Assembly (NCBI RefSeq): GCF_011064845.1
Contig: NZ_CP049015.1
Coordinates: forward strand, 3,224,001-3,288,000
Direction of reading: 5' to 3'
DNA: 64,000 nucleotides
DNA from: Citrobacter freundii ATCC 8090 = MTCC 1658 = NBRC 12681
GTDB lineage: Bacteria > Pseudomonadota > Gammaproteobacteria > Enterobacterales > Enterobacteriaceae
Shown: piece by piece, positions 27,923 to 38,863 of the stretch
Layout: every line of letters starts with the position of its first letter
Position numbering within the stretch: position 1 is the first letter of the stretch
The notes under the pieces: generated by a model
Told to the model about the DNA's origin: nothing
What the model saw: the letters and a program-made list of their open reading frames with translations, nothing else
Databases searched by the model: none
Position numbers and translations under genes: made by a program

Positions 27923-28636
27923 ATGAAAACCCGATACCCTCTAATCCTCCTGCTTAATATTGTGGGCCTGGCACTGTTTCTGTCCTGGTATATTCCAGCC
28001 GGGCATGGGTTCTGGTCTTCACTGGATACGGGCGTTTTCCGCTTCTTTAATCATAAACTGGTGGAAAGTCCGCTGTTCTTATGGGTTGTTGCTATAACCA
28101 ATAACCGGGCATTTGATGGCTGCTCATTGCTGGCAATGGGCGCATTGATGCTGCACTTTTGGCTCAAAGAGACATCGGAAGGTCGCCGACGCATTGTGGC
28201 TATCGGTTTGGTTATGCTGCTTACCGCAGTGATATTAAATCAGCTGGGCCAGGCGCTTATTCCCGTTAAACGTGCCAGCCCAACCCTGATGCTGGATAAT
28301 ATTTATCGCGTCAGCGAACTGCTGCATATTCCGACCAAAGATGCGTCGAAAGACAGTTTTCCTGGCGATCACGGCATGATGTTGCTTATTTTTTCCGCAT
28401 TCATGCTGCGTTATTTCGGAAAAGTCGCAGGAATAATCGGCCTCATTATCGCTGTGGTTTTTGCCTTCCCACGCGTAATGATTGGCGCCCACTGGCTCAC
28501 CGATATCGTGGTTGGTTCCATGACGGTGGTCTTGATTGGCCTCCCCTGGTGGCTAATGACGCCATTAAGCGACCGATTAGTCACTCTGTTCGTGAATTAT
28601 CTACCCGGCAAAAACAAACAATTTTTAAACAAATAA
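27923..28636 (+). CDS. lpxT: Lipid A 1-diphosphate synthase
   Basis: Inner-membrane enzyme that moves phosphate from undecaprenyl pyrophosphate to lipid A. The 237 residues (E. coli length) form a PAP2 phosphatase fold: KRASPT near residue 115, DSFPGDHGMMLLIFSAF near residue 147 and AHWLTDIVVGS near residue 191, which together hold the catalytic His and Asp. The gene starts 34 bases after yeiR. Confidence 0.94.
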   Translation: MKTRYPLILLLNIVGLALFLSWYIPAGHGFWSSLDTGVFRFFNHKLVESPLFLWVVAITNNRAFDGCSLLAMGALMLHFWLKETSEGRRRIVAIGLVMLLTAVILNQLGQALIPVKRASPTLMLDNIYRVSELLHIPTKDASKDSFPGDHGMMLLIFSAFMLRYFGKVAGIIGLIIAVVFAFPRVMIGAHWLTDIVVGSMTVVLIGLPWWLMTPLSDRLVTLFVNYLPGKNKQFLNK

Positions 28637-28650
28637 CGCAGAGTAATTAA

Positions 28651-28684
28651 CATCATCAGGGATACTTCTGATTCCCTGATGATG
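28651..28684 (+). terminator. Hairpin after lpxT
   Basis: CATCATCAGGGA and TCCCTGATGATG form a perfect 12-bp stem with a ten-base loop, 14 bases after the lpxT stop. The T-run is missing, so this is a probable but atypical terminator. Confidence 0.5.
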
Positions 28685-29049
28685 CCTGGCAATATTTCAT
28701 CATTCTGATTGTCATTCTCCTGTCATCTTATTCATGTTTAAAATGAGTAAGTTGCGTGTTTTTTACCCTGATTGTTCTTAATTTAGACAATGCCGTTTAT
28801 TCACTTTCTGTATCAATTTTTCTTATAAGAAATCACGTAAAATCACTCGCATTGACCGGAACGATCGGGTAATCTCGAACACGTTTTGCCTCGCGGGATA
28901 ATTATTCCCTTTCAGAATAAATTTGTGCGTTCTGCCACAGATTTGACCTTAAGGAATTGTCTCATCGTGCGATGGTAATTAGTCTCGTCACGTTTGGCAT
29001 TTTTTATAACGATATTTATCGTTAAGGACTTCAAGGGAAAACAAACAAA
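28685..29049 (+). promoter_or_regulatory. Long upstream region of mepS
   Basis: About 365 bp without a gene, AT-rich in its middle. It presumably holds the mepS promoter and an untranslated leader. No operator or RNA element can be named with confidence. Confidence 0.4.
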
Positions 29050-29619
29050 ATGGTCAAATCTCAACCGATTTTGAGATATATCTTGCGGGGCATACCCGCG
29101 ATAGCAGTTGCGGTTCTGCTTTCTGCATGTAGCACAACGAACACCGCCAGGAATATGCATTCTGAGACGCATGCTGTGGGCAATGGAGATAACTCTTCAC
29201 TGCAAGCCTCTCAGGATGAATTTGAAAATATGGTACGTAATATCGATGTTAAATCACGTATTATGGACCAATATGCTGACTGGAAAGGCGTGCGTTACCG
29301 CCTTGGCGGCAGCACCAAAAAAGGCATTGATTGTTCAAGCTTCGTACAGCGTACGTTTCGTGAGCAATTTGGTTTAGAGCTTCCTCGCTCAACCTATGAA
29401 CAACAGGAAACGGGTAAATCCGTTTCGCGCACTAATCTGCGTACAGGCGATCTGGTTCTGTTCCGTGCTGGCTCTACTGGCCGACACGTCGGTATTTATA
29501 TCGGCAACAACCAGTTCGTACATGCCTCGACCAGCAGTGGCGTTATCATTTCCAGCATGAACGAGCCTTACTGGAAAAAACGTTACAACGAAGCTCGCCG
29601 GGTTCTAAGCCGCAGTTAA
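29050..29619 (+). CDS. mepS: Murein DD-endopeptidase MepS (Spr), outer-membrane lipoprotein
   Basis: Cuts peptidoglycan cross-links to allow wall growth. A 189-residue NlpC/P60 hydrolase. The signal peptide ends in the lipobox LLSAC with lipidated Cys27. The catalytic triad residues are Cys95 in GIDCSSFVQ, His146 in RHVGIYIG and His158 in FVHAS. One residue longer than the E. coli protein. Levels are controlled by Prc/NlpI proteolysis in E. coli. Followed by a strong terminator. Confidence 0.95.
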   Translation: MVKSQPILRYILRGIPAIAVAVLLSACSTTNTARNMHSETHAVGNGDNSSLQASQDEFENMVRNIDVKSRIMDQYADWKGVRYRLGGSTKKGIDCSSFVQRTFREQFGLELPRSTYEQQETGKSVSRTNLRTGDLVLFRAGSTGRHVGIYIGNNQFVHASTSSGVIISSMNEPYWKKRYNEARRVLSRS

Positions 29620-29661
29620 TTTCGTTTGGCAGCTATCCCTTGGCTATCCTGATGAGACATA

Positions 29662-29694
29662 TAAAAAAGCACTGCTGCGGCGGTGTTTTTTTTT
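29662..29694 (+). terminator. Intrinsic terminator of mepS
   Basis: CACTGC, TGCG loop, GCGGTG stem, preceded by six A and followed by nine T: a canonical intrinsic terminator 43 bases after the mepS stop. Confidence 0.88.
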
Positions 29695-29791
29695 GCTTTG
29701 CCCTTGTGACTAAGAAAAATCTCACAACATGAGTCATTTCAGGTTATATTCATACAGGATAAGTGGTTACTTCAGGTAAACATAAGGAACT

Positions 29792-31351
29792 ATGTTAAGG
29801 CGCTCCTCTTCTTCCGATCGGAAACTCCTGCTCACCTGCGTTATAACGGGGATAGTCGTCGCGTTACTCGTCAGCTCACTGCAGTTTTTTATGTCATGGC
29901 ATCAACGAAACGCAAAGTACGACACGCTAACGTCTAACATACAAAACTATATTGAAAGTTTCTTCGCTGACCTTGAAACCACCACCAACACACTGCAACC
30001 TCTGGTAAAAGACACCTGCTCGCAAGCTTCAGCTCAACTCACTTCCAGCGCCGCGTTTAGCCTGAATGTGCGGGCCTTTTTGCTGGTAAAAGACGGTATC
30101 GCTTTCTGCTCTTCAGCAACCGGTTCAATGAATACGCCTCTTCAGCAATTGGTTCCCGTGCTGGACATGACGAAAGATATCGATATGGATCTCCAGCCCG
30201 GTACGCCAATGATGCCGAATAAACCGGCAATACTCATTTGGTATCGCAATCATTCATTACAGAACAGCGGCGTTTTTGCCACCCTGAATGTTAACCTGGC
30301 ACCCTATCTTCTCTATAACGCCCGGCAAGATGATTTCAACGGTGTGGCACTCATCGTCGGGAAGACGGCTATCACCACGTTTTCCAAACAATTAATCCCC
30401 GTGTCTGAACTCCCTGCTCTCCCATCATATAATGCAGCCTTGTCTACATTCCCGTTGGAGGTGCGTTTTTACGCGGATCGGTGGACGTATAAAGATGTTG
30501 GATACGCCATCATGCTCGGATGCATGGCCGGGATCATGACCGCTCTCCTTCTCTGGTACTACATCTATGCCGTCCGTTTACGCCCGGGGAAAGATATCCT
30601 TAACGCCATCAAACACAATCAGTTTTATGTGGTGTACCAGCCCGTGGTAGAGGTGCAAACGCTGGAGGTGAAAGGTGTTGAGGTACTATTACGCTGGCAT
30701 CACCCGACCACCGGTGAGATCCCCCCGGATGCCTTTATTCATTACGCAGAATCACAGAAAATGATTGTGCCGCTAACCCAGCACCTCTTTAAGCTGATAG
30801 CCCAGGACGCGCCGATGCTGCAAAAAGTGTTACCCGCTGGCGCAAAATTGGGGATCAATATCGCGCCAACGCACTTACACGGCGAGACGTTTAAAGATGA
30901 TATTCAACGCCTGTACGCCTGCCTTCCCGCGAACTATTTTCAACTGGTGCTGGAAATCACCGAGAGGGATATGCTGCATCAAAACAAGGCAATCGAGCTA
31001 TTTGAATGGCTGCATTCAGCAGGTTTTGAGATTGCCATTGATGATTTTGGCACCGGTCATAGCGCACTTATTTATCTGGAACGCTTTACCGTTGACTACC
31101 TGAAAATCGATCGCGGCTTTATTAACGCCATTGGGACGGAAACCCTGACCTCTCCGGTTCTGGACGCCGTGTTGACACTCTCTAAACGTCTTAATATGCT
31201 GACGGTTGCTGAAGGGGTAGAAACACCTGAGCAAGCCCGTTGGCTGCGCGAACGTGGAGTACATTTTTTCCAGGGATACTGGATTAGCCGCCCATTAAAG
31301 CTTGCTGATTTCGTGCGTTGGATGGCGCAGCCCAATAAGCCGACGTGGTGA
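29792..31351 (+). CDS. pdeN: c-di-GMP phosphodiesterase PdeN (Rtn)
   Basis: A 519-residue membrane protein. A span at residues 12-33 is followed by a periplasmic CSS-motif domain (cysteine near 72 and FCSSATG near 107), a second span near 245, and an EAL domain from about 265. The signature reads EVL instead of EAL (GVEVLLRWHHP), which is common in active enzymes. Catalytic-loop residues are kept: LEITERD, AIDDFGTGHS, LKIDRGF and AEGVET. CSS domains sense periplasmic redox state through disulfides. Confidence 0.92.
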   Translation: MLRRSSSSDRKLLLTCVITGIVVALLVSSLQFFMSWHQRNAKYDTLTSNIQNYIESFFADLETTTNTLQPLVKDTCSQASAQLTSSAAFSLNVRAFLLVKDGIAFCSSATGSMNTPLQQLVPVLDMTKDIDMDLQPGTPMMPNKPAILIWYRNHSLQNSGVFATLNVNLAPYLLYNARQDDFNGVALIVGKTAITTFSKQLIPVSELPALPSYNAALSTFPLEVRFYADRWTYKDVGYAIMLGCMAGIMTALLLWYYIYAVRLRPGKDILNAIKHNQFYVVYQPVVEVQTLEVKGVEVLLRWHHPTTGEIPPDAFIHYAESQKMIVPLTQHLFKLIAQDAPMLQKVLPAGAKLGINIAPTHLHGETFKDDIQRLYACLPANYFQLVLEITERDMLHQNKAIELFEWLHSAGFEIAIDDFGTGHSALIYLERFTVDYLKIDRGFINAIGTETLTSPVLDAVLTLSKRLNMLTVAEGVETPEQARWLRERGVHFFQGYWISRPLKLADFVRWMAQPNKPTW

Positions 31352-31450
31352 TCGCAGTATGCGATTCATATATTCTCACTCGCCGCTACATCTCTTATCT
31401 TTCAGGCATGATGCCCGTCGGGTTGTGGCAGGAAAAGGAAATCGCTTTTA

Positions 31451-33265
31451 ATGATCCCTCGCGTATTGCTTCTGTTTATCACCCTCATCGGGTTTAGCGC
31501 CCAGGCGCAATCCATCAAAGAAAGCTATGCTTTTGCCGTGCTGGGTGAACCGAAGTACGCGTTTAACTTTAATCACTTCGATTATGTTAATCCCGCAGCC
31601 CCTAAAGGTGGTCAAATCACCCTCTCCGCCATTGGCACATTTGACAACTTTAACCGCTATGCAATGCGAGGTAATCCCGGCGCACGTACCGAAACGCTTT
31701 ACGATACGCTGTTTACAACCTCTGACGATGAGCCTGGTAGCTATTACCCGCTCATTGCCGACAGCGCACGCTATGCTGACGACTATTCCTGGGTAGAAAT
31801 TGCCATTAATCCACGAGCGCGTTTTCACGATGGATCACCCATTACCGCCCGCGACGTCGCATTCACCTTCCACAAATTTATGACTGAAGGCGTGCCACAG
31901 TTTCGTCTGGTCTACAAGGGAACAACGGTAAAAGCCATCGCGCCATTAACCGTACGCATTGAATTAGCCAAACCGAGTAAAGAGGACATGCTCAGCCTGT
32001 TTTCATTACCCGTGATGCCAGAGAAGTACTGGAAAGACCATAAGCTCAGCGATCCCTTATCATCGCCACCGCTCGCCAGCGGCCCTTATCGCATTACCAA
32101 ATGGAAGATGGGCCAGTATATTGTCTATTCGCGCGTCAAAGATTATTGGGCCGCTAATCTACCCGTCAATCGTGGACGCTGGAACTTCGATACCATCCGC
32201 TACGACTATTATCTGGATGATAACGTCGCCTTTGAAGCGTTTAAGGCCGGTGCGTTTGATCTGCGTCTTGAAAATGATGCCAAAAACTGGGCGACGCGTT
32301 ATACCGGGAAAAATTTTGCGAATCATTACATCATCAAAGATGAACAAAAAAATGAATCCGCCCAGGATACGCGCTGGCTGGCTTTTAATATTCAGCGTCC
32401 GGTGTTCAGTGACCGACGGGTGCGGGAAGCCATCACGCTGGCCTTTGATTTTGAATGGATGAATAAAGCCCTGTTCTATAACGCCTGGAGCCGGACCAAC
32501 AGCTATTTTCAGAATACCGAATATGCTGCGACAAAATACCCCGATGCAGATGAACTGGTGGTACTCGCGCCCTTGAAAAAAGATCTCCCTCCTGAGGTCT
32601 TCAGCCAAATCTATCAGCCGCCAAAATCAAAAGGCGATGGCTACGATCGTGAGAACTTGCTGAAAGCCGATACCTTGCTGGAACAAGCCGGATGGGTACT
32701 CAAGGGGCAGCAGCGCGTAAACAGCGTCAGCGGTAAACCTCTGAGCTTTGAACTATTGCTCCCGGCGGGCAGCAACAGTCAGTGGGTGTTGCCGTTCCAG
32801 CACAACCTGCACCGCTTAGGCATTACCATGAACATCCGCCAGGTTGATAACTCACAAATTACCAACCGCTTACGCAGTCGCGACTATGACATGATGCCAA
32901 GGTTGTATCGCGCAATGCCGTGGCCGAGTTCAGACCTGCAAATTCTGTGGGCTTCTCAATATATTGACTCCAGCTATAACGCCCCCGGTGTGCAAAGCCC
33001 GGTTATCGATAAGCTGATCGGTCAAATCATTGCCGCGCAAGGTGATAAAGCCAAACTGATCCCACTCGGCCGGGTACTGGACAGAGTTTTAACCTGGAAT
33101 TACTACATGTTGCCGATGTGGTTTATGGCCGAGGATCGTATCGCCTGGTGGGACAAATTTTCGCATCCGGCTATTCGCCCAATTTATACCATTGGCCTCG
33201 ACAACTGGTGGTATGACGTCAACAAAGCGGCGAAACTGCCCGCAGCCAGACGGCAGGGAGAATAG
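31451..33265 (+). CDS. yejA: Periplasmic oligopeptide-binding protein of Yej ABC transporter
   Basis: Solute-binding protein of the microcin C/peptide importer YejABEF. The 604 residues start with a Sec signal peptide cleaved near residue 19 (GFSAQA). The SBP type 5 fold shows FNHFDYVNPAAPKGG near residue 40, typical of the YejA branch. It delivers oligopeptides to YejB and YejE. Starts the yejABEF operon; the next gene begins one base after its stop. Confidence 0.95.
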   Translation: MIPRVLLLFITLIGFSAQAQSIKESYAFAVLGEPKYAFNFNHFDYVNPAAPKGGQITLSAIGTFDNFNRYAMRGNPGARTETLYDTLFTTSDDEPGSYYPLIADSARYADDYSWVEIAINPRARFHDGSPITARDVAFTFHKFMTEGVPQFRLVYKGTTVKAIAPLTVRIELAKPSKEDMLSLFSLPVMPEKYWKDHKLSDPLSSPPLASGPYRITKWKMGQYIVYSRVKDYWAANLPVNRGRWNFDTIRYDYYLDDNVAFEAFKAGAFDLRLENDAKNWATRYTGKNFANHYIIKDEQKNESAQDTRWLAFNIQRPVFSDRRVREAITLAFDFEWMNKALFYNAWSRTNSYFQNTEYAATKYPDADELVVLAPLKKDLPPEVFSQIYQPPKSKGDGYDRENLLKADTLLEQAGWVLKGQQRVNSVSGKPLSFELLLPAGSNSQWVLPFQHNLHRLGITMNIRQVDNSQITNRLRSRDYDMMPRLYRAMPWPSSDLQILWASQYIDSSYNAPGVQSPVIDKLIGQIIAAQGDKAKLIPLGRVLDRVLTWNYYMLPMWFMAEDRIAWWDKFSHPAIRPIYTIGLDNWWYDVNKAAKLPAARRQGE

Positions 33266-34360
33266 ATGGGCGCTTATCTGATTCGACGTCTGCTGCTGGT
33301 GATCCCAACGCTTTGGGCCATCATCACCATCAACTTTTTTATCGTGCAAATTGCCCCCGGCGGTCCGGTTGAACAGGCCGTCGCCGCCATTGAGTTCGGG
33401 CAAAGCGGGGCATTACCTGGCGCGGGTAGCGAAGGCGTTCGCGCCAGCCATGCGCAAACCGGCGTTGGTAACATCAGCGACAGTAATTATCGCGGCGGCC
33501 GGGGTCTGGACCCGGAAGTCATCGCGGAAATCACTCGGCGCTACGGGTTCGATAAGCCCATTCATGAGCGTTATTTCAAAATGCTTTGGGACTATATTCG
33601 TTTCGATTTCGGCGACAGCCTGTTTCGTAGCGCCTCTGTGCTGACGCTTATCAAAGACAGCCTGCCGGTTTCCGTTACGCTGGGCCTATGGAGTACGCTC
33701 ATCATCTATCTGGTGTCGATACCCCTTGGGATCCGCAAAGCGGTTCACAACGGCAGCCGTTTTGATGTCTGGAGTAGCGCATTTATTATTATTGGCTATG
33801 CCATTCCGGCCTTTCTGTTTGCCATTTTGCTGATCGTCTTTTTTGCCGGGGGCAGCTACTACGACCTGTTCCCGCTGCGCGGGCTGGTTTCCGCCAATTT
33901 TGACTCCCTGCCCTGGTATCAGAAAGTGACCGACTACCTTTGGCATATTACCCTGCCGGTGCTGGCGACGGTAGTTGGTGGGTTTGCCGCGCTGACTATG
34001 CTGACCAAGAACTCATTTCTGGATGAGGTGCGCAAACAGTATGTCGTCACCGCACGCGCTAAAGGGGTCAGCGAGAAAAATATTCTGTGGAAACATGTGT
34101 TTCGCAATGCCATGTTGCTGGTGATCGCCGGCTTCCCGGCGACGTTTATCAGCATGTTTTTTACCGGTTCGCTGCTGATTGAGGTGATGTTCTCGCTTAA
34201 CGGTCTGGGACTACTGGGGTATGAATCCACCGTATCGCGCGACTATCCGGTAATGTTTGGCACACTCTATATCTTCACCCTGATCGGTCTGCTGCTGAAT
34301 ATCCTCAGCGACATCAGCTATACGCTGGTCGATCCCCGTATTGATTTTGAGGGACGCTAA
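33266..34360 (+). CDS. yejB: Yej ABC transporter permease YejB
   Basis: Inner-membrane permease of 364 residues with six predicted spans. The N-terminal span [20 protein letters not shown] and the EAA-like loop ([20 protein letters not shown] near residue 255) are typical of the DppB type. Stop and next start overlap by one base with yejE (TAATG), a coupled operon junction. Confidence 0.95.
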   Translation: MGAYLIRRLLLVIPTLWAIITINFFIVQIAPGGPVEQAVAAIEFGQSGALPGAGSEGVRASHAQTGVGNISDSNYRGGRGLDPEVIAEITRRYGFDKPIHERYFKMLWDYIRFDFGDSLFRSASVLTLIKDSLPVSVTLGLWSTLIIYLVSIPLGIRKAVHNGSRFDVWSSAFIIIGYAIPAFLFAILLIVFFAGGSYYDLFPLRGLVSANFDSLPWYQKVTDYLWHITLPVLATVVGGFAALTMLTKNSFLDEVRKQYVVTARAKGVSEKNILWKHVFRNAMLLVIAGFPATFISMFFTGSLLIEVMFSLNGLGLLGYESTVSRDYPVMFGTLYIFTLIGLLLNILSDISYTLVDPRIDFEGR

Positions 34361-35385
34361 TGTCGCGATTAAGCCCCGTCAATCAGGCCCGCTGGGCGCG
34401 CTTTCGCCACAACCGTCGCGGCTACTGGTCGCTGTGGATTTTTCTGGTGCTGTTCGGTCTTAGTCTGTGTTCAGAACTGATTGCCAATGATAAGCCGTTA
34501 CTGGTGCGCTACGACAATAGCTGGTATTTCCCCCTGTTCAAAAACTACAGTGAAAGCGACTTCGGCGGACCGCTGGCGACCCGGGCTGATTATCAGGATC
34601 CGTGGCTACAGCAGCGCCTGGAAAACCAGGGCTGGATCCTGTGGGCACCAATACGCTTTGGGGCCACCAGCATTAACTTTGCCACCGATAAGCCCTTCCC
34701 TTCCCCGCCTTCTGCACAAAACTGGCTGGGAACAGACGCCAACGGCGGTGATGTACTGGCACGGATCCTCTACGGCACACGTATTTCGGTCTTATTTGGC
34801 TTAATGCTCACCCTGTGTTCGAGCGTGATGGGCATTATGGCTGGCGCAATACAGGGCTATTATGGCGGCAAGGTGGACCTGTGGGGGCAACGATTCATTG
34901 AAGTTTGGTCCGGTATGCCAACGCTGTTTCTCATCATTCTACTGTCGAGCGTTGTCCAGCCTAACTTCTGGTGGCTGCTGGGTATTACCGTGTTGTTTGG
35001 CTGGATGAGCCTGGTTGGCGTGGTGCGCGCGGAGTTTTTACGTACCCGAAACTTTGATTATATTCGTGCCGCTCAGGCGCTCGGCGTGAGCGATAGCAGT
35101 ATTATTCTGCGCCATATGCTACCCAATGCGATGGTTGCCGCTCTGACCTTTTTACCGTTTATTTTGTGCGCCTCGATAACCACTCTAACCTCGCTGGATT
35201 TTCTTGGGTTTGGCTTACCGCTTGGCTCGCCATCGCTGGGAGAACTTCTGTTACAGGGTAAAAACAACCTGCAGGCACCGTGGCTTGGCATCACCGCGTT
35301 CATCTCCGTTGCCCTGCTCTTATCGCTTCTGATCTTTATTGGTGAAGCGGTACGCGACGCGTTCGATCCCAACAAGGCGATTTAA
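34360..35385 (+). CDS. yejE: Yej ABC transporter permease YejE
   Basis: Second permease, 341 residues, DppC type. An N-terminal span near residue 25 is followed by a periplasmic loop, then the permease core with the EAA loop IRAAQALGVSDSSIILRHMLP near residues 232-252. It pairs with YejB in the membrane. One base separates it from yejF. Confidence 0.95.
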   Translation: MSRLSPVNQARWARFRHNRRGYWSLWIFLVLFGLSLCSELIANDKPLLVRYDNSWYFPLFKNYSESDFGGPLATRADYQDPWLQQRLENQGWILWAPIRFGATSINFATDKPFPSPPSAQNWLGTDANGGDVLARILYGTRISVLFGLMLTLCSSVMGIMAGAIQGYYGGKVDLWGQRFIEVWSGMPTLFLIILLSSVVQPNFWWLLGITVLFGWMSLVGVVRAEFLRTRNFDYIRAAQALGVSDSSIILRHMLPNAMVAALTFLPFILCASITTLTSLDFLGFGLPLGSPSLGELLLQGKNNLQAPWLGITAFISVALLLSLLIFIGEAVRDAFDPNKAI

Positions 35386-35386
35386 G

Positions 35387-36976
35387 ATGACACAACCTCT
35401 GTTAGCTATTGACAATTTATCGGTAGGTTTTCGTCAACAAGAGACCGTGCGCACCGTGGTCAACAGTCTGTCACTGCGCGTTGATGCCGGACAAACGCTG
35501 GCGCTGGTGGGGGAGTCCGGCTCAGGTAAAAGCGTGACCGCGCTATCTATTTTACGGTTATTGCCCTCCCCTCCGGTCGTCTACCTTTCCGGCGACATCC
35601 GTTTTCATGGTGAATCATTACTTCACGCCGATGAGCAAACGCTTCGCGGCGTGCGGGGGAATAAAATCTCCATGATTTTCCAGGAACCAATGGTGTCACT
35701 GAACCCGCTCCACAATCTGGAAAAACAGCTTTATGAAGTGCTGTCGCTGCATAGGGGAATGCGTCGGGAGGCCGCGCGAGCAGAAATCCTGACCTGTCTG
35801 GATCGCGTCGGCATCCGTCAGGCGGCCAAACGTCTCGCAGACTACCCGCACCAACTGTCCGGCGGGGAACGCCAGCGCGTGATGATTGCCATGGCATTGC
35901 TAACACGACCGGAGCTGCTGATTGCCGATGAACCGACTACCGCGCTGGACGTTTCCGTTCAGGCACAGATCCTGCAACTACTGAGGGAACTACAGCGCGA
36001 GCTGAACATGGGATTACTGTTCATCACCCACAACCTCAGCATTGTGAAAAAGCTGGCCGATACCGTGGCAGTCATGCAAAACGGTCAGTGCGTTGAGCAA
36101 AATAAAGCAGCACAGTTGCTCACTGCGCCCACGCATCCCTACACGCAGAAATTGCTAAACAGTGAACCTTCCGGCGACCCGGTACCTTTACCGGCCGGAC
36201 AAGCCCCGCTGCTGGAAGTGGAAAAACTGCACGTCGCCTTCCCCATCCGCAAAGGTATCCTGAAGCGTGTGGTGGACCACAACGTCGTGGTTAACAATAT
36301 CAGTTTCTCTCTGCGGCCCGGTGAAACGCTGGGGTTGGTCGGTGAGTCTGGGTCGGGGAAAAGCACTACCGGACTGGCGCTCCTGAGGTTAATCTCCTCA
36401 CAGGGAAGTATTGTGTTCGATGGTCAGGCGCTGCATACCTTAAATCGTCGCCAGCTGTTGCCGGTCCGTCACCGTATTCAGGTGGTATTTCAGGATCCCA
36501 ACTCCTCGCTTAACCCACGCCTGAGCGTGCTACAGATTATCGAGGAGGGGTTACGCGTTCATCAGCCAACCCTGTCAGCCGAACAACGCGAGGCGCAGGT
36601 GAAAGCGGTGATGACGGAAGTGGGACTGGATAGCGAAACGCGGCATCGTTACCCGGTTGAGTTTTCCGGCGGTCAGCGTCAACGTATTGCCATCGCCAGA
36701 GCATTGATTCTCAAACCTTCCTTGATTATCCTGGATGAGCCAACATCATCGCTAGACAGAACCGTACAGGCGCAAATCCTGACGTTGTTAAAGTCCTTAC
36801 AGGAAAAGCATCGGCTGGCTTATATTTTTATCAGCCATGATTTGCACGTAGTACGCGCGTTATGCCATCAGGTTATTGTGCTACGTCAGGGAGAGGTTGT
36901 GGAGCAAGGGCAATGCGAGCACGTATTTAACGCGCCACAGCAAGCCTATACGCGTCAGCTGCTTGCGCTAAGCTGA
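35387..36976 (+). CDS. yejF: Yej ABC transporter double ATPase YejF
   Basis: A 529-residue protein with two fused ABC ATPases that power the transporter. Domain 1 has Walker A GESGSGKS near residue 42, signature [16 protein letters not shown] near residue 160 and Walker B LLIADEP. Domain 2 has GESGSGKS near residue 320, [15 protein letters not shown] near residue 427 and LIILDEP. Each has the oligopeptide-binding C-terminal extension. The ATG at 35387 is one base after the yejE stop. Confidence 0.95.
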   Translation: MTQPLLAIDNLSVGFRQQETVRTVVNSLSLRVDAGQTLALVGESGSGKSVTALSILRLLPSPPVVYLSGDIRFHGESLLHADEQTLRGVRGNKISMIFQEPMVSLNPLHNLEKQLYEVLSLHRGMRREAARAEILTCLDRVGIRQAAKRLADYPHQLSGGERQRVMIAMALLTRPELLIADEPTTALDVSVQAQILQLLRELQRELNMGLLFITHNLSIVKKLADTVAVMQNGQCVEQNKAAQLLTAPTHPYTQKLLNSEPSGDPVPLPAGQAPLLEVEKLHVAFPIRKGILKRVVDHNVVVNNISFSLRPGETLGLVGESGSGKSTTGLALLRLISSQGSIVFDGQALHTLNRRQLLPVRHRIQVVFQDPNSSLNPRLSVLQIIEEGLRVHQPTLSAEQREAQVKAVMTEVGLDSETRHRYPVEFSGGQRQRIAIARALILKPSLIILDEPTSSLDRTVQAQILTLLKSLQEKHRLAYIFISHDLHVVRALCHQVIVLRQGEVVEQGQCEHVFNAPQQAYTRQLLALS

Positions 36977-36979
36977 CGC

Positions 36980-37321
36980 TCAAAACGGATTGTTATTTGA
37001 AAACGGCTCTGCGATGGCCACGCCGAAGTTTTTCAGTCTGCAGGTCGCGGCAAATTCATCCTGGCGATTCACAAACAGGCACGGCTCCCCTTCACATTCC
37101 AGTACGGAACAAGGAACCTCAATGTCGCTGAGGGCCTGGCTGAGCTTATGCATGACTGACCATGCGCTGTCACCATCAGGGCTGAGCAATTTGAGCGCCA
37201 CCAGGCTGTTCTCATTGCTCTGACCGTTTTGCGGAATCGGTTCAACCTTTGAACCTGCGAAACCCACCGACCAACGATAGCTCTGCGGCAGACGATGAAC
37301 GATTGAGAGTTGTAATGTCAT
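36980..37321 (-). CDS. yejG: Conserved protein YejG
   Basis: A 113-residue protein of unknown function, highly conserved among enterobacteria (ends [19 protein letters not shown]). I chose the ATG at 37319-37321, which begins [17 protein letters not shown] and matches the E. coli protein apart from one N-terminal residue. Convergent with yejF. Its upstream region contains a perfect FNR-type palindrome. Confidence 0.9.
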   Translation of the reverse strand: MTLQLSIVHRLPQSYRWSVGFAGSKVEPIPQNGQSNENSLVALKLLSPDGDSAWSVMHKLSQALSDIEVPCSVLECEGEPCLFVNRQDEFAATCRLKNFGVAIAEPFSNNNPF

Positions 37322-37408
37322 CACTTTCTTTCCCTGGAAGCACAATCACTTCACAATTATTTTACATCAATATTAACACATCATTGACAATACGTCTTCA
37401 GACAGTTG

Positions 37409-37420
37409 GTAAACGTTTAC
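37409..37420. promoter_or_regulatory. LacI/PurR-type palindrome upstream of yejG
   Basis: GTAAACGTTTAC is a perfect 12-bp palindrome with the central CG of LacI-family operators (PurR, CytR, Cra relatives). It lies 88 bases upstream of yejG. The regulator cannot be identified; PurR would prefer GCAAACGTTTGC. Confidence 0.4.
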
Positions 37421-37606
37421 ACCCTGTCTTTATGCCGCTTTCCGAACCAGGTAATTAAAATTATTCAATGGTTCTGGCATATTTCCGGGCTATATGTACT
37501 CGTTTCTGCGATCTAACTCAACCTTTTTAACTACAATGATGTGACTTTTTACATAAATTGATTTTACATAAAATAAACATAACCAGGGGAAATGATAGAT
37601 TTGCGG

Positions 37607-37620
37607 TTGATGTATATCAA
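37607..37620. promoter_or_regulatory. Consensus FNR site between yejG and bcr
   Basis: TTGATGTATATCAA fits TTGAT-N4-ATCAA exactly, the FNR consensus. It lies downstream of bcr and 286 bases upstream of yejG. On the minus strand a TATGTT -10-like sequence near 37576-37581 would place a start near 37570, about 43 bases from the site centre, suitable for an activated promoter toward yejG. Confidence 0.6.
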
Positions 37621-37622
37621 CT

Positions 37623-37644
37623 CTGGAGGCCTTAAGGCCCCCAG
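37623..37644 (-). terminator. Hairpin after bcr
   Basis: CTGGAGGCC and GGCCCCCAG form a 9-bp stem with one mismatch around TTAA, 13 bases past the bcr stop. No T-run is present, so it is a possible terminator only. Confidence 0.4.
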
Positions 37645-37657
37645 GATGTGTAATAGA

Positions 37658-38848
37658 TCACCGTTTTTGGGCGCGACTGGCGTAAAGACAGAAGAGAATT
37701 GAACAGGTAGCGCAAAATGCGATCGACCATATCATTGGCCAGGCTGAGTTAAAGGTCGCCAGAGACAACAGCGCCCCAACGATGGCACCAATGCCGAAGC
37801 GGAATGTCCCTGCCAGCGATGACGCCGTTCCTGCCATATGTGGAAATTCATCCAGAATAACCGCCATGGCGTTAGATGACACCATCGACACACAGCCAAC
37901 AAACGCCGCAACGCCCACAACCAGGGCCCAGAACCCCAACCCAAACAGTGTGCTAAAGACCATCCAGCCAGCCATCACGAACTGGATCCACAGACCGGTA
38001 CGGAACATATTCAATGCCCCAACCCGACGCACAAAGCGGCTGTTGATGATAGTCATCACGAACAGGAATACGATGTTCAGTGCGAAGTAATAACCGAAAT
38101 GTTGCGGTGAAACGTGGTTGATCTCAATGTAGACAAAGGGTCCGGCGCTCAGAAACGAGAACATCCCGGCAAAACTGAATCCGCTGGCCAGCATATAGCT
38201 CAGCACACGTTTATGACGAAACAGCGAGGCAAAGTTGCCAATAGTAGTACGCAGGCGAAACGGCTGGCGACGCTCTACCGGCAGAGTCTCTTTGATCAGT
38301 GTAAGGATCATCACCGACGCCAGAATAGCTGCCATGGCGAGGATCCAAAAGATATAGTGCCAGCTCAGCCATACCAGCACCCAGCCACCGATAATCGGTG
38401 CCATTAATGGCGCAATTGTCGTGACCAGCATGACGAATGACATCATGCGCGAAAACTCTTCTTTCGGATAGATATCACGCATCAGGGCGTTGATAACCAC
38501 GCTCGCCGCCGCCGCAGCCAGGCCGTGGAAGAAACGCATCACGATCAGTTGATCGATGGTTTGCGCCAGTGCGCAGGCCACTGCCGCCGCCGCAAACACC
38601 AGCGTCCCGCCCAGGATCACTGGCTTGCGTCCAAGGCTGTCTGCCATTGGCCCATAGAACAGTTGCCCCACTGCGAACCCCAGAATATAGGTACTGAGGG
38701 TCATCTGCGCGCTACCTGCTGGCACACCAAACTGTTCAGAGATAACAGGCAGCGCCGGAAGATACATATCAATCGACAACGGCATCAACATGGCTAACAA
38801 GCCAAGGATAAAGACAATGGCAATTGACGAGTTCTGCCGGGTGGTCAC
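37658..38848 (-). CDS. bcr: Bicyclomycin/sulfonamide multidrug efflux pump (MFS)
   Basis: A 396-residue drug/proton antiporter with twelve spans. Typical MFS motifs are DMYLPALP near residue 28 and the loop [18 protein letters not shown] near residue 70. E. coli Bcr exports bicyclomycin, sulfathiazole and some peptides. It follows rsuA with a 15-base gap on the same strand and is probably cotranscribed. Confidence 0.95.
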   Translation of the reverse strand: MTTRQNSSIAIVFILGLLAMLMPLSIDMYLPALPVISEQFGVPAGSAQMTLSTYILGFAVGQLFYGPMADSLGRKPVILGGTLVFAAAAVACALAQTIDQLIVMRFFHGLAAAAASVVINALMRDIYPKEEFSRMMSFVMLVTTIAPLMAPIIGGWVLVWLSWHYIFWILAMAAILASVMILTLIKETLPVERRQPFRLRTTIGNFASLFRHKRVLSYMLASGFSFAGMFSFLSAGPFVYIEINHVSPQHFGYYFALNIVFLFVMTIINSRFVRRVGALNMFRTGLWIQFVMAGWMVFSTLFGLGFWALVVGVAAFVGCVSMVSSNAMAVILDEFPHMAGTASSLAGTFRFGIGAIVGALLSLATFNSAWPMIWSIAFCATCSILFCLYASRAQKR

Positions 38849-38863
38849 ATTTAGCTCCTGAAA

